DNA of 64,000 bases from Alicyclobacillus sacchari. Its GTDB lineage: Bacteria; Bacillota; Bacilli; Alicyclobacillales; Alicyclobacillaceae. Positions 44,530-54,060 of the stretch are shown one piece after another. The DNA is taken from assembly GCF_004366795.1 (NCBI RefSeq), contig NZ_SORF01000003.1:203437-267436 (forward strand), read 5' to 3'. The first letter of the stretch is position 1; each line of letters begins with the position of its first letter. The position numbers were made by a program, and so were the translations under genes. The notes under the pieces were generated by a model that was not told the origin of the DNA, searched no databases, and saw only the letters and a list, made by a program, of their open reading frames with translations.

Positions 44530-45453
44530 TTGGATGTAAGTGATTTGTTTGAAATGCGCACACATGGAGATACGCTGTTTCACTTGCAGGTATACGATGT
44601 CGTCTTGACACGGGGACCCTACCAACAAACCGTGAATCTGCATTGGCATGCGGAAACCGAATTTGTACTGGTCACGGAAGGCACTGTGCGGTTCCGCGTA
44701 GGCCAACAGACATTTGACGCTGCCGCCGGCCAAGCCGTCCTTGTCAACGGTGAAGAACTACACAGCATGATCGCCCCGGACGGCGCCCCAAGCGTCTGCA
44801 AAGCAATCGTGTTCGATCTCGATTTCCTAAGCAGCTGTGGCTATGATCGCATACAGCACCAATTCATACAGCCGTTGATCGACAAGCAACAGCGCTTTCC
44901 TTCGCGAATCGAAGGGAAATCGCCATGGGAGCAGCAAATCATCAGTCATTTGCACGAGATCGTACACCTGTGCATCGAAAGAAGGTCAGGTTATGAAGTG
45001 TTTATCAAGGCATGCCTATATCGCGTGATCGGCGAATTGATCACCCATGACATGCTTTTCGGGAACGGTGGAACGCGATATCTGGATGATGAACGATCCA
45101 CTCGCTTAAAGAAGGTTCTTACATATATCGATGACCACCTTGGTGAACGCCTGCGGCTCGAAGATTTAGCCGCGCAAGCACATATGAGCGAGGGGCACTT
45201 CTGCCGCTTTTTCAAAGAGATGACGCAACAAAAGCCCATGCAATATATCAACGAGCGGCGAGTGAACACGGCGGCGCGGTTGCTGAAAGACCCACATCGC
45301 AGCATCACATCAATCGGTTTGGAACTCGGGTTTCACGACGTAAGTTACTTTATCAAGGTGTTTCGTGCATATAAACATTGTACACCACTCGCTTATCGCA
45401 GACGCTTGCTCCAGAATACGAGCGAACTGAAACGCATACGTAAAGAAATGTGA
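44530..45453 (+). CDS. AraC-family regulator with N-terminal cupin domain
   Basis: 307 residues: cupin sensor domain (about 30-110, NLHWHAETEFVLVTEGTVRFRVGQQ) and a C-terminal AraC DNA-binding domain with two helix-turn-helices (LRLEDLAAQAHMSEGHFCRFFK and ITSIGLELGFHDVSYFIKVFRAYKHCTPLAYRR, given in pieces). TTG 44530 is the best start (GGGGTGG about 8 bases before), though ATG 44557 is also possible. It overlaps the region just before the GH42 gene by 48 bases of spacing and is likely its activator. Confidence 0.85.
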   Translation: MDVSDLFEMRTHGDTLFHLQVYDVVLTRGPYQQTVNLHWHAETEFVLVTEGTVRFRVGQQTFDAAAGQAVLVNGEELHSMIAPDGAPSVCKAIVFDLDFLSSCGYDRIQHQFIQPLIDKQQRFPSRIEGKSPWEQQIISHLHEIVHLCIERRSGYEVFIKACLYRVIGELITHDMLFGNGGTRYLDDERSTRLKKVLTYIDDHLGERLRLEDLAAQAHMSEGHFCRFFKEMTQQKPMQYINERRVNTAARLLKDPHRSITSIGLELGFHDVSYFIKVFRAYKHCTPLAYRRRLLQNTSELKRIRKEM

Positions 45454-45500
45454 CATATCTGAATCATAGTTTCCAATCCGTTGACGTAGGAGTGAAGACG

Positions 45501-47573
45501 ATGGCGCGTTATCCCTTGATCAATCGCAACATTCGCGGTTTCTTACACGGCGGTGACTACAATCCAGAACAATGGCTGGATAGCCCTGACATCCTCGAGC
45601 AAGACATTCAGCTGATGCAACAAGCGGGTTGTAACGTGGTCTCCATCGGGATTTTTGCATGGGCTGCCCTGGAACCTGAAGAAGGCATGTTTCAGTTCGA
45701 GTGGCTGGACGGAATTCTTGACCGCTTGGCTGCAAACGGCATCTTTGCCCTCCTCGCCACACCCAGTGGCGCAAGGCCAGCCTGGATGTCTGCAAAATAC
45801 CCCGAGGTATTGCGCGTCCAGGCAAACCGGCAACGCAATCTGCATGGCCAACGGCACAACCACTGCCCGACCTCCCCGGTCTACCGACAGAAAGTTCGCG
45901 AGATGAACCATCGTTTAGCGGAACGCTATTCGTTTCATCCGGCCATCATTGGCTGGCATGTGTCGAACGAGTACGGAGGCGAATGTCATTGTCCACTTTG
46001 CCAAGATGCATTTCGGGCGTGGCTAAAACAGCGCTACGGATCGCTTGAACGACTGAATCGAGCTTGGTGGACGACGTTTTGGAGCCACACGTACTCCGAT
46101 TGGTCGCAAATCGAATCGCCTGCGCCCCATGGCGAAAACCAGATTCACGGATTGAATTTGGATTGGAAGCGCTTTGTCACAGCGCAAACGGTGGATTTCT
46201 GTCGGCATGAAATCGCACCCTTGAAACAGGTGAACCCTCAGCTCCCAGTGACGACCAACTTTATGGGCACCTATCCTGGCCTCGATTACTGGCAATTCCG
46301 TGACGTCCTCGACATCATTTCGTGGGATAGCTATCCGCTTTGGCATCGCGATCGAACGCTGGTCGATGAAGCCATGCGCACTGCGATGATCCACGATTTG
46401 AATCGCTCACTCGGCGGCGGCAAGCCCTTTCTGCTCATGGAGAGCACGCCGAGCGTGACCAACTGGCAACCGGTAAGCAAATTGAAGCGCCCCGGCGTAC
46501 ACGTGCTCACATCTCTGCAAGCAGTGGCTCATGGCGCCGATTCTGTACAGTACTTCCAGTGGCGCAAAAGCCGAGGATCGTCCGAGAAGCTGCACGGCGC
46601 TGTGGTCGATCACGTTGGCACCGCAAATACACGAACTTTCCGCGACGTAACAGACGTGGGTGATATGTTGCAGAAGATTGGCGAAGTCGCGGGAACGAGC
46701 CCAGAACCGAAGGCCGCTATCATCTTCGATTGGGAAAATCGTTGGGCGATTGAAGATGCTAAAGGTCCGCGCAACATTGGCATGCATTATGAACAGACGG
46801 TCATGGCTCACTATCGGAGCCTTTGGGAGTTACAAATTCCGGTCGACGTCATCAACATGGACTGCGATTTCTCCCGTTACAAATTGGTGGTGGCACCCAT
46901 GCTGTATATGCTGCGCCCGGGTGTGGCGGATCGACTGCGGGCCTTTGTGCACGCGGGCGGTACGTTCGTGACGACGTATTGGTCGGGGATAGCCGACGAG
47001 AATGACCTCTGCTTTCTAGGAGGATTTCCCGGGCCGCTGCGCGATGTCTTAGGTATCTGGTCCGAGGAAATCGATGCCTTATACGACGGCGAGTCGAATC
47101 GAGTCGAAAGTTGCCCGGGCAATATCCTAGGCCTTTCCGGATCGTACAAGGCATACGAGTTGTGTGACTTGATTCACGCGGAAAACGCCGATGTCGTGGC
47201 AACGTATCAAGAGGATTTTTATGCGGATCGACCGGCGGTGACGGCCAACCGGTTCGGTGAGGGTATGGCGTATTATGTAGCGGCGCGACTGGAAGATGCA
47301 TTCCAACACGACTTCTTCCAATTGATAGCGAGGGAATGCGGACTCGAGCCTGTCGTTCGCTCGCAACTGCCCGCTGGAGTGAGCGCACAGGTGCGAACGG
47401 ACGGAACAGTAGACTACGTGTTCCTGATGAACTTTACGCCCGTTGCAGCGAGTGTTCAGTTGGACGACAAGGCGTACGAACCGTTGTATGGTGAAATACC
47501 ACACGACGGCCGTGTCACGCTGGCTGGATATGGCGTCTCCGTGCTCAAACGGCCACACGAAAAGAACCAATAG
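45501..47573 (+). CDS. GH42 beta-galactosidase (or alpha-L-arabinopyranosidase)
   Basis: 690 residues, cytoplasmic. Barrel motifs: GGDYNPEQW, IGIFAWAALEPEEG, acid/base Glu157 in HVSNEYGG, and nucleophile Glu314 in LLMESTPSVTNWQ. The zinc cluster is complete (Cys122, Cys162, Cys164, Cys167). The C-terminal part (about 400-690) holds the trimerisation domain and the small beta domain. It hydrolyses beta-galactosides, in this setting possibly galactan fragments. AGGAG is 9 bases before ATG 45501. Downstream of and on the same strand as the AraC gene. Confidence 0.92.
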   Translation: MARYPLINRNIRGFLHGGDYNPEQWLDSPDILEQDIQLMQQAGCNVVSIGIFAWAALEPEEGMFQFEWLDGILDRLAANGIFALLATPSGARPAWMSAKYPEVLRVQANRQRNLHGQRHNHCPTSPVYRQKVREMNHRLAERYSFHPAIIGWHVSNEYGGECHCPLCQDAFRAWLKQRYGSLERLNRAWWTTFWSHTYSDWSQIESPAPHGENQIHGLNLDWKRFVTAQTVDFCRHEIAPLKQVNPQLPVTTNFMGTYPGLDYWQFRDVLDIISWDSYPLWHRDRTLVDEAMRTAMIHDLNRSLGGGKPFLLMESTPSVTNWQPVSKLKRPGVHVLTSLQAVAHGADSVQYFQWRKSRGSSEKLHGAVVDHVGTANTRTFRDVTDVGDMLQKIGEVAGTSPEPKAAIIFDWENRWAIEDAKGPRNIGMHYEQTVMAHYRSLWELQIPVDVINMDCDFSRYKLVVAPMLYMLRPGVADRLRAFVHAGGTFVTTYWSGIADENDLCFLGGFPGPLRDVLGIWSEEIDALYDGESNRVESCPGNILGLSGSYKAYELCDLIHAENADVVATYQEDFYADRPAVTANRFGEGMAYYVAARLEDAFQHDFFQLIARECGLEPVVRSQLPAGVSAQVRTDGTVDYVFLMNFTPVAASVQLDDKAYEPLYGEIPHDGRVTLAGYGVSVLKRPHEKNQ

Positions 47574-47595
47574 TTGGGCCCCATATCGACAAGAC

Positions 47596-48813
47596 TCAGA
47601 TGTCCGTAAACCGTTCCAACTCGTTGTACGCCGGGATGCCGTGGGCGACAATGTCGAGACCTTCCTCTTCCGTGTCGATCGCGACACGCAGGCCGAAGGT
47701 ACGTTTCAATGCAAAACCAATGGCGAGCGAGGTGAACAGCCCCCAACCGGCGTACACGAGACAGCCGAGCATCTGTACCAACAGCAGCCGGAGCGATCCC
47801 GTCGTCAATAGCCCATGCCCAGTATCGAACAGACCAACGGCAAACGTCCCAAGCACGCCGCCTGCACCATGTACGGCGAAGGCGCCGACGGGATCGTCCA
47901 CCTTCCACGTGTCCAGCCAGCCCGTCGCGAACACGACAAGGATACCTGCGGCCAAACCAATCACGATGGCAGCCCAATGGTCTACGTATGCACAGCCGGC
48001 CGTGATCGCGACGAGACCGGCCAAGACACCGTTGATGGTCATGCTGGGATCCGCGACCTTGAACTTTACCATCGTCAGCAGGATGGCAGAGACCCCGCCG
48101 GCGGCGGCGGCGAGGACCGTATTGAGCGCGATGCTCGAAAGAAGTGCGTTGAAGGCAGTCAATGTGCTCCCTGCATTGAAACCGATCCAGCCGAAGCAAA
48201 GAATAAAAGCCCCGGCTGAAGCAAGCGGGATGTTGCTCGGCGCAAAGACGTTTACGCTGCCGTCTGCGTTAAATCGCTGGCTGCGCGGCCCGACCGTGTA
48301 TGCGAATCCAAGCGCCATAAACCCGCCCATCGCGTGAATGGCAGCCGATCCGGCAAAGTCCTCCATGCCCAAGTTCGCCAACCAGCCATGCTGCCCCCAA
48401 ACCCAGTGGCCCGAAATAGGATAGACCAATGCACAGACGAATATGACGATCACGACATACGCCGAAAACTTCATCCGCTCCGCGACCGCCCCGGAAATGA
48501 TGGAAGCCGTGGCAATAGCAAAGCCAATCTCAAAAAGGACGAACGCAGCCTGCGGCAGGTGATCTGGCGCAATCAGGCTGCCGAAGCCAATCAGATGAGC
48601 GTGATCGCGCCCGAACAAGAAATGGACGCCCACCAGATAAAACGCAAGTACTCCAAAGGTGAGATCGACAAACACTTTCATCGTTACGTTGACCGCATTC
48701 TTGGTGCGTACGAAACCCGCCTCGAGCAGGCTGAATCCACCCTCCATGAAGAGAACCAGGCCGGCGGCCAGTACCACCCAGATGGCGTTGAGCGCGGTTT
48801 GTACAGACAACAA
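47596..48813 (-). CDS. amtB: ammonium transporter
   Basis: 405 residues, eleven helices, Amt/MEP/Rh family. Recognisable blocks are FMEGGFSLLEAGFVRTKNAVNV near the start, the DFAGSAAIHAMGGF segment with the first pore His and GAFAVHGAGGVLGTF with the second. No long N-terminal signal. TTG 48813 (or TTG 48810) starts directly after the glnB stop, with GGGAGG 9 bases before. It conducts NH4+/NH3 and is closed by the PII protein encoded upstream. Confidence 0.93.
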   Translation of the reverse strand: MLSVQTALNAIWVVLAAGLVLFMEGGFSLLEAGFVRTKNAVNVTMKVFVDLTFGVLAFYLVGVHFLFGRDHAHLIGFGSLIAPDHLPQAAFVLFEIGFAIATASIISGAVAERMKFSAYVVIVIFVCALVYPISGHWVWGQHGWLANLGMEDFAGSAAIHAMGGFMALGFAYTVGPRSQRFNADGSVNVFAPSNIPLASAGAFILCFGWIGFNAGSTLTAFNALLSSIALNTVLAAAAGGVSAILLTMVKFKVADPSMTINGVLAGLVAITAGCAYVDHWAAIVIGLAAGILVVFATGWLDTWKVDDPVGAFAVHGAGGVLGTFAVGLFDTGHGLLTTGSLRLLLVQMLGCLVYAGWGLFTSLAIGFALKRTFGLRVAIDTEEEGLDIVAHGIPAYNELERFTDI

Positions 48814-49179
48814 CTATTTGTCCTCCCTCTTCTGGTTCAACTCGTCGATGGTTTCATCTACGTCCCCCGTGCGAATGTTATATGCTTCGAGGATGTCATA
48901 GACAAAAATCTTTCCATCGCCTGTTTTGCCCGTTTGCGCCGCTTGGATGATAGCGCGGATGGTTGGTTGAATGTAGTTGTCTGACACCACGATTTCCAGC
49001 TTGATCTTCGGGTGCAGATTGATATCGTACACATGACCGCGGTAAACACCGACAGCATCCTTTTGTTGACCGCGTCCCTGTACCGGAATCACCGTGAATC
49101 CAGACACACCAACCTGACGCAGCGCCTTGATGGTAGGCTGCAATTTTTCAGGGCGAATGATGGCGTCAATGCGTTTCAA
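48814..49179 (-). CDS. glnB: PII nitrogen regulatory protein
   Basis: 121 residues. The T-loop contains Tyr51 in YRGHVY (46-51; the common form is YRGAEY), the ATP-site GKTGDGKIFV, and the usual start KRIDAIIRPEKLQ. It senses 2-oxoglutarate/ATP/ADP and blocks AmtB. TTG 49179 follows GAGGAGG by 8 bases. Directly precedes amtB on the same mRNA, the classical glnK-amtB pairing with a GlnR/TnrA-type box upstream. Confidence 0.93.
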   Translation of the reverse strand: MKRIDAIIRPEKLQPTIKALRQVGVSGFTVIPVQGRGQQKDAVGVYRGHVYDINLHPKIKLEIVVSDNYIQPTIRAIIQAAQTGKTGDGKIFVYDILEAYNIRTGDVDETIDELNQKREDK

Positions 49180-49286
49180 ACAAACTTCCTCCTCGATAGC
49201 ACAACCAGCATGGGATCGATCCAGCTCCCCGCCCGTTGTAACTGTTTAGCAGTGTACTTGTCTCATTCGGGTTTGTCCACGGGATA

Positions 49287-49303
49287 TGTCATATTTCCTG
49301 ACA
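49287..49303 (-). promoter_or_regulatory. GlnR/TnrA-type box before glnB-amtB
   Basis: On the minus strand TGTCAGGAAATATGACA matches TGTNA-N7-TNACA exactly. It is 107 bases upstream of glnB. TnrA activates or GlnR represses nitrogen-source genes at such sites in Bacillus. Confidence 0.7.
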
Positions 49304-49376
49304 TGCAACATGACAAAGTTGCGGAATCATCTGAATAAGACCTCCCAGGCGCTAGCATATAGCAAATTCGCTGCAC

Positions 49377-49409
49377 AAAAAAAGGCCCCGTGCATGCGAG
49401 GCCCTTGCA
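49377..49409 (-). terminator. Rho-independent terminator of the araNPQ-abfA transcript, displaced by an IS
   Basis: On the minus strand a 9 bp stem (AAGG(G)CCTCG with CGGGGCCTT, one bulged G and one G-U pair) around CATGCA is followed by seven T (49383-49377). It must have followed the abfA gene; the IS66 remnant now lies between abfA and this hairpin. Confidence 0.85.
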
Positions 49410-49421
49410 CAAAACGATTCT

Positions 49422-49429
49422 TCTTCTGC
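49422..49429 (+). repeat. target-site duplication, left copy
   Basis: TCTTCTGC, repeated exactly at 50604-50611, immediately outside the left end of the IS66 remnant. Eight bases is the duplication length of IS66-family elements. Confidence 0.9.
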
Positions 49430-49522
49430 GTAAGGTAATCGTCAACTCCACCACACCTTGCGCGTCGCATCGGTCATGAAAAGCTCCGCCATCGATTTGG
49501 CAGGGCCTTTTCTGTGTTTCGT

Positions 49523-50295
49523 TCACTTTCCGCGTTGAACTCCAGCCGGTAGCGTCTTTGACCAGGGCAAGAGTGCCTCGAGCGCCAGCTCCTCTTGCAA
49601 GTCGACGTTCGGCAGTTGCTCGAACAGATATGTCAGATACGCCATCGGGTTCAGCCCGTTTTCCTTCGCCGTCTCCACGATGCTATACGCCGTCGCACTC
49701 GCCCGCGCTCCTCGCGGCGTGTTGGCAAACAGCCAGTTCTTCCGCCCAATCACAAACGGCTTCAACGACCGCTCGCTTCGATTGTTGTCGATCTCCAGGT
49801 GCCCGTCTTTCACATACCGCGCAAGCTTCGTCCACTGCTTCAGGCAGTAGCTCACCGCCTGTCCCAACGCGCTTTTCGGCAACACCTGCCGTTCTTGCGT
49901 TTCCAGCCATGCCAAAAACGCGTCCAGGATGGGCTGACTTTGTTCCATCCGCACACGGGCTCTTTCTTCAGGGTATGCACCCTTCAGTTTCTTCTCCACC
50001 GCATAGAGCGCGTTGCAGTACGATAGCCCCTCTTTCGCTCTTTCACGGGCAGAGCCTTCAGGGCCTCGTCGAACTTCCGCCTTGCATGCGGCCAACATTC
50101 CACGAGCTCGACATCCGGCATGCCCTCAGATCCCACGTAGCCACCCACATGCAGATACCCGCGAAAGCCTTCCAGGAATCGCTTCGGATGCTCCGCCCCT
50201 CGCGTCTCCTGGTAGTCATACAACACGATGGGTGGGCCGTCCTGCCCGCTGCAATACAGCCACATGTCCGACTGCGTTTTGGTGGCGAAGGGTGA
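49523..50295 (-). pseudogene. tnpC: IS66 transposase TnpC, C-terminal remnant with a frameshift
   Basis: Two frames join to give the TnpC C-terminal half: FATKTQSDMWLYCSGQDG...KFDEALKALPVKE up to about 50050, then ERAKEGLSYCNALYAVEKKLKG to LPAGVQ and TAA near 49523. A single-base frameshift near 50040-50060 breaks it. The DDE residues' final part (ERSLKPFVIGRKNWLF region) is in the second frame. The N-terminal half is deleted. Confidence 0.85.
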
Positions 50296-50521
50296 TGGGT
50301 GCTGTGGTCGTTTGAGCGTCCTCTGTCACGACCGAGACAAAAGCGGGAATTACGCCATGCGACGCTTCATCCCGGAAGCGCCTAGCCCAGTACCAGAGTT
50401 GGTGGGGTTTCAGGCCGTGTTCGGCGCAGAACTGGGCAGCGGACACACCGCTGTCCTAGAAGGCGGCGATGCGCTCACGCCAAAGTTCACGGCGCTCCTG
50501 GTGAGACATGTGCTCTCGCAT
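50216..50521 (-). pseudogene. tnpA: IS66 accessory gene tnpA remnant with an in-frame stop
   Basis: Starts at ATG 50521 behind GGGAGGG and reads a TnpA-like SHQERRELWRERIAAF, then TAG at codon 22, then SAAQFCAEHGLKPHQLWYW and VIPAFVSVV before the deletion junction near 50295. After that the frame enters tnpC sequence out of register. Confidence 0.8.
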
Positions 50522-50603
50522 ACAAGAACCCTCCCGTGGCTTGATGAGGACATGTTCAAGCAGCGGGAGGGCGAACGCCATGTGGGGTTGAATTGCCGCT
50601 TAC

Positions 50604-50611
50604 TCTTCTGC
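50604..50611 (+). repeat. target-site duplication, right copy
   Basis: TCTTCTGC, identical to 49422-49429, between the IS end and the abfA stop codon (50612-50614). Confidence 0.9.
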
Positions 50612-52141
<1,530 letters not shown>

Positions 52142-52159
52142 TTAAATAATTCATGGAAA

Positions 52160-53083
52160 TTAGAGCTTGACACTGCCTTGTGTCAAACCAGTGACGATAT
52201 GCTTGCGGAAAATGATAAAACCGATAATCATCGGCAAAATCGAGATCAGTGACCCAGTAATGACAAGTTGGTAGAGCGGGAGTGTTTGGTTTGCTGCCGC
52301 CGTATTAATCAAGCTGAGCAAGGACTCAATTCCCACCGGCAGTGGGTATAGGGATTGACTGTGCAGCAGTACCAAAGGAAGAAAGAAATTGTTCCAGGTG
52401 CCGATGAAACTAATAAGAAACAAAGTAGACAATGCTGGTCGAATGATTGGTAAAACGATTCTCCAAAATGTTCGACGTTCGGACGCACCATCGACCTTTG
52501 ACGCCTCTATTAACTCATTAGGCACCACATCTCGGATATAGATTCGCAGAAAATACACTCCGAACGGGCTTGCAATCAGAGGAAAGATCACTCCGAAATA
52601 CGTATCGACCAAATGCAACGGTTGCTCCACCACAAACAACGGGATGGCCGTGACCGTGCCCGGAATCATCATGGAAGCGAGAATCAGATAGAATGTGACA
52701 TCACGCCCCCGAAATCGATGTTTCGCCAAAGCATAACCTGCCATGGAGCACACAACACAAGTTAGCACCGCCACACAGCCGGCGTACACTATCGAATTGA
52801 CAAACCAGCGTACATATACACCACCACTATACGTAAAAACGAGTTTCAAGTTTTCCCACAGTGCTAGATGTGCAGGTATGCTGAATATACCCGTGGAGGA
52901 AAGCTGCGCTTGTGTTTTAGTGGACGCAATGAGAATCCAAATCACAGGAATGAGAAAGTAACAAGCTAGAATAGCAAGAATCAACGTCACAAACACTGTA
53001 ACGATGATTTTGCCGACCGATACCTTGTGAAGCGCAGGTCGCCCCAATGTTGCTCTTTTGTTCTCCACCTTCAATTCCATCAC
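52160..53083 (-). CDS. araQ: arabino-oligosaccharide ABC transporter, permease AraQ-like
   Basis: 307 residues, six helices, CUT1 MalG-type. EAA loop NELIEASKVDGASERRTFWRIVLPIIRP; ends HIVTGLTQGSVKL. A basic N-terminal tail precedes helix 1. GGGGGTG stands about 9 bases before GTG 53083 (ATG 53080 next). It follows araP by 6 bases. Position between araP and abfA equals that of araQ in Bacillus. Confidence 0.9.
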   Translation of the reverse strand: MMELKVENKRATLGRPALHKVSVGKIIVTVFVTLILAILACYFLIPVIWILIASTKTQAQLSSTGIFSIPAHLALWENLKLVFTYSGGVYVRWFVNSIVYAGCVAVLTCVVCSMAGYALAKHRFRGRDVTFYLILASMMIPGTVTAIPLFVVEQPLHLVDTYFGVIFPLIASPFGVYFLRIYIRDVVPNELIEASKVDGASERRTFWRIVLPIIRPALSTLFLISFIGTWNNFFLPLVLLHSQSLYPLPVGIESLLSLINTAAANQTLPLYQLVITGSLISILPMIIGFIIFRKHIVTGLTQGSVKL

Positions 53084-53089
53084 GGTCCA

Positions 53090-53980
53090 TCACACCCCCG
53101 CAGCCATAGCTGTCGTCTGACGACGTTCAGCGGTGCGACCAAGGAAACGAGTCAACACCATAACGATCACCGAAATGAGAATGGTGATGAGCCCCAAAAG
53201 GACGGATAACGTAGCGGCATATGGGAGGTTAGTCAAAGAAAAGGCCATGTTGTAAATATCTAGATTGGGGGCGAATGTTTGTGATACAGGGGTTAGCGCT
53301 TCAAGCAAAAAGGGTTCATTAAATAGCTGCATAGAACCGATAAAGCTGAGAATGATAGTCATCACAATCGTCGGTCGCAACAAAGGAATTTTAATGTACC
53401 AAGCTAGCTGCATTTCATTACATCCATCCATTTTCGCTGCCTCGTATATATCGGCCGAAACACCAGTCAGCGATGCCATGTAAAGCGTCATGTTATAGCC
53501 GGCCCATTCCCACGTCGCGATATTGACGATGCTGTATAAGAAGGCGCCAGATGCAAGTGGGTCGAAATGAATTGCCTGCAGTAGCGGATCGAGCGGTTTT
53601 GAGTAAAGAAATCCCCACATGATGGAGGCAAACACACCCGGAACTGCATATGGCAAAAAATACACCAACCGAAAAAATGCTTTAAACCTTGCGAACTTCG
53701 TATCCAAAAGCAATGCCAATGCCAATGACAGCGCCAGCATAATGACACCCTGAATCACAGCATATTTCATTACGTTTACAATAGAGCCCCAAAATGCTAC
53801 GTCCCGAAAAGCGTTCAAATAGTTCTGAAACCCCACAAAATAGGCAATGCCCATTCGATGAATGAAGAGACTCGTATAGAACGCATAAAGTAGCGGAACG
53901 ATTAAAAAGGCAGTAAACAATAACAGGAAAGGCAAGAGAAAAGACCAGGGCGAAAGCCTTTTGCCTAATGACGAATCCAT
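53090..53980 (-). CDS. araP: arabino-oligosaccharide ABC transporter, permease AraP-like
   Basis: 296 residues, six helices, CUT1 MalF-type: PWSFLLPFLLLFTAFLIVPLLYAFYTS helix, IYEAAKMDGCNEMQLAWYIKIPLLRP as EAA loop. ATG 53980 (MDSSLGK) is chosen because AGGGGGA ends about 10 bases before it; ATG 53989 is too close to the site. Coupled closely to araQ. Confidence 0.9.
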   Translation of the reverse strand: MDSSLGKRLSPWSFLLPFLLLFTAFLIVPLLYAFYTSLFIHRMGIAYFVGFQNYLNAFRDVAFWGSIVNVMKYAVIQGVIMLALSLALALLLDTKFARFKAFFRLVYFLPYAVPGVFASIMWGFLYSKPLDPLLQAIHFDPLASGAFLYSIVNIATWEWAGYNMTLYMASLTGVSADIYEAAKMDGCNEMQLAWYIKIPLLRPTIVMTIILSFIGSMQLFNEPFLLEALTPVSQTFAPNLDIYNMAFSLTNLPYAATLSVLLGLITILISVIVMVLTRFLGRTAERRQTTAMAAGV

Positions 53981-54009
53981 AAAGCTCATTCCCCCTATCG
54001 AATCCAGGG

Positions 54010-54053
54010 ATTCACTGGGGCGCCTGTCCAAACATCCACGCGCCCCAGTGAAT
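54010..54053 (-). terminator. intercistronic stem-loop between araN and araP
   Basis: ATTCACTGGGGCGC (54010-54023) pairs perfectly over 14 bp with GCGCCCCAGTGAAT (54040-54053), directly after the araN stop; no T-run. Probably sets a high binding-protein to permease ratio. Confidence 0.65.
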
Positions 54054-54060
54054 CTCTATC

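Larger units (their letters stand above)
49430..50603 (-). mobile_element. internally deleted IS66-family insertion sequence
   Basis: Ends begin GTAAG on both sides: GTAAGGTAATCGTCAACTCC inward from 49430 and GTAAGCGGCAATTCAACCCC inward from 50603, matching at 14 of the first 22 positions. Perfect 8 bp duplications flank it. Only 1174 bp remain of the roughly 2.5 kb of a full element: the start of tnpA runs into the C-terminal half of tnpC at about 50295, and tnpB is gone. Transposition on its own is impossible. Confidence 0.9.

Noticed and set aside
49299..49315. TGACATGCAACATGACA as a second GlnR/TnrA box
   Set aside because: Fails the TGTNA-N7-TNACA pattern; kept only as a remark in the findings.
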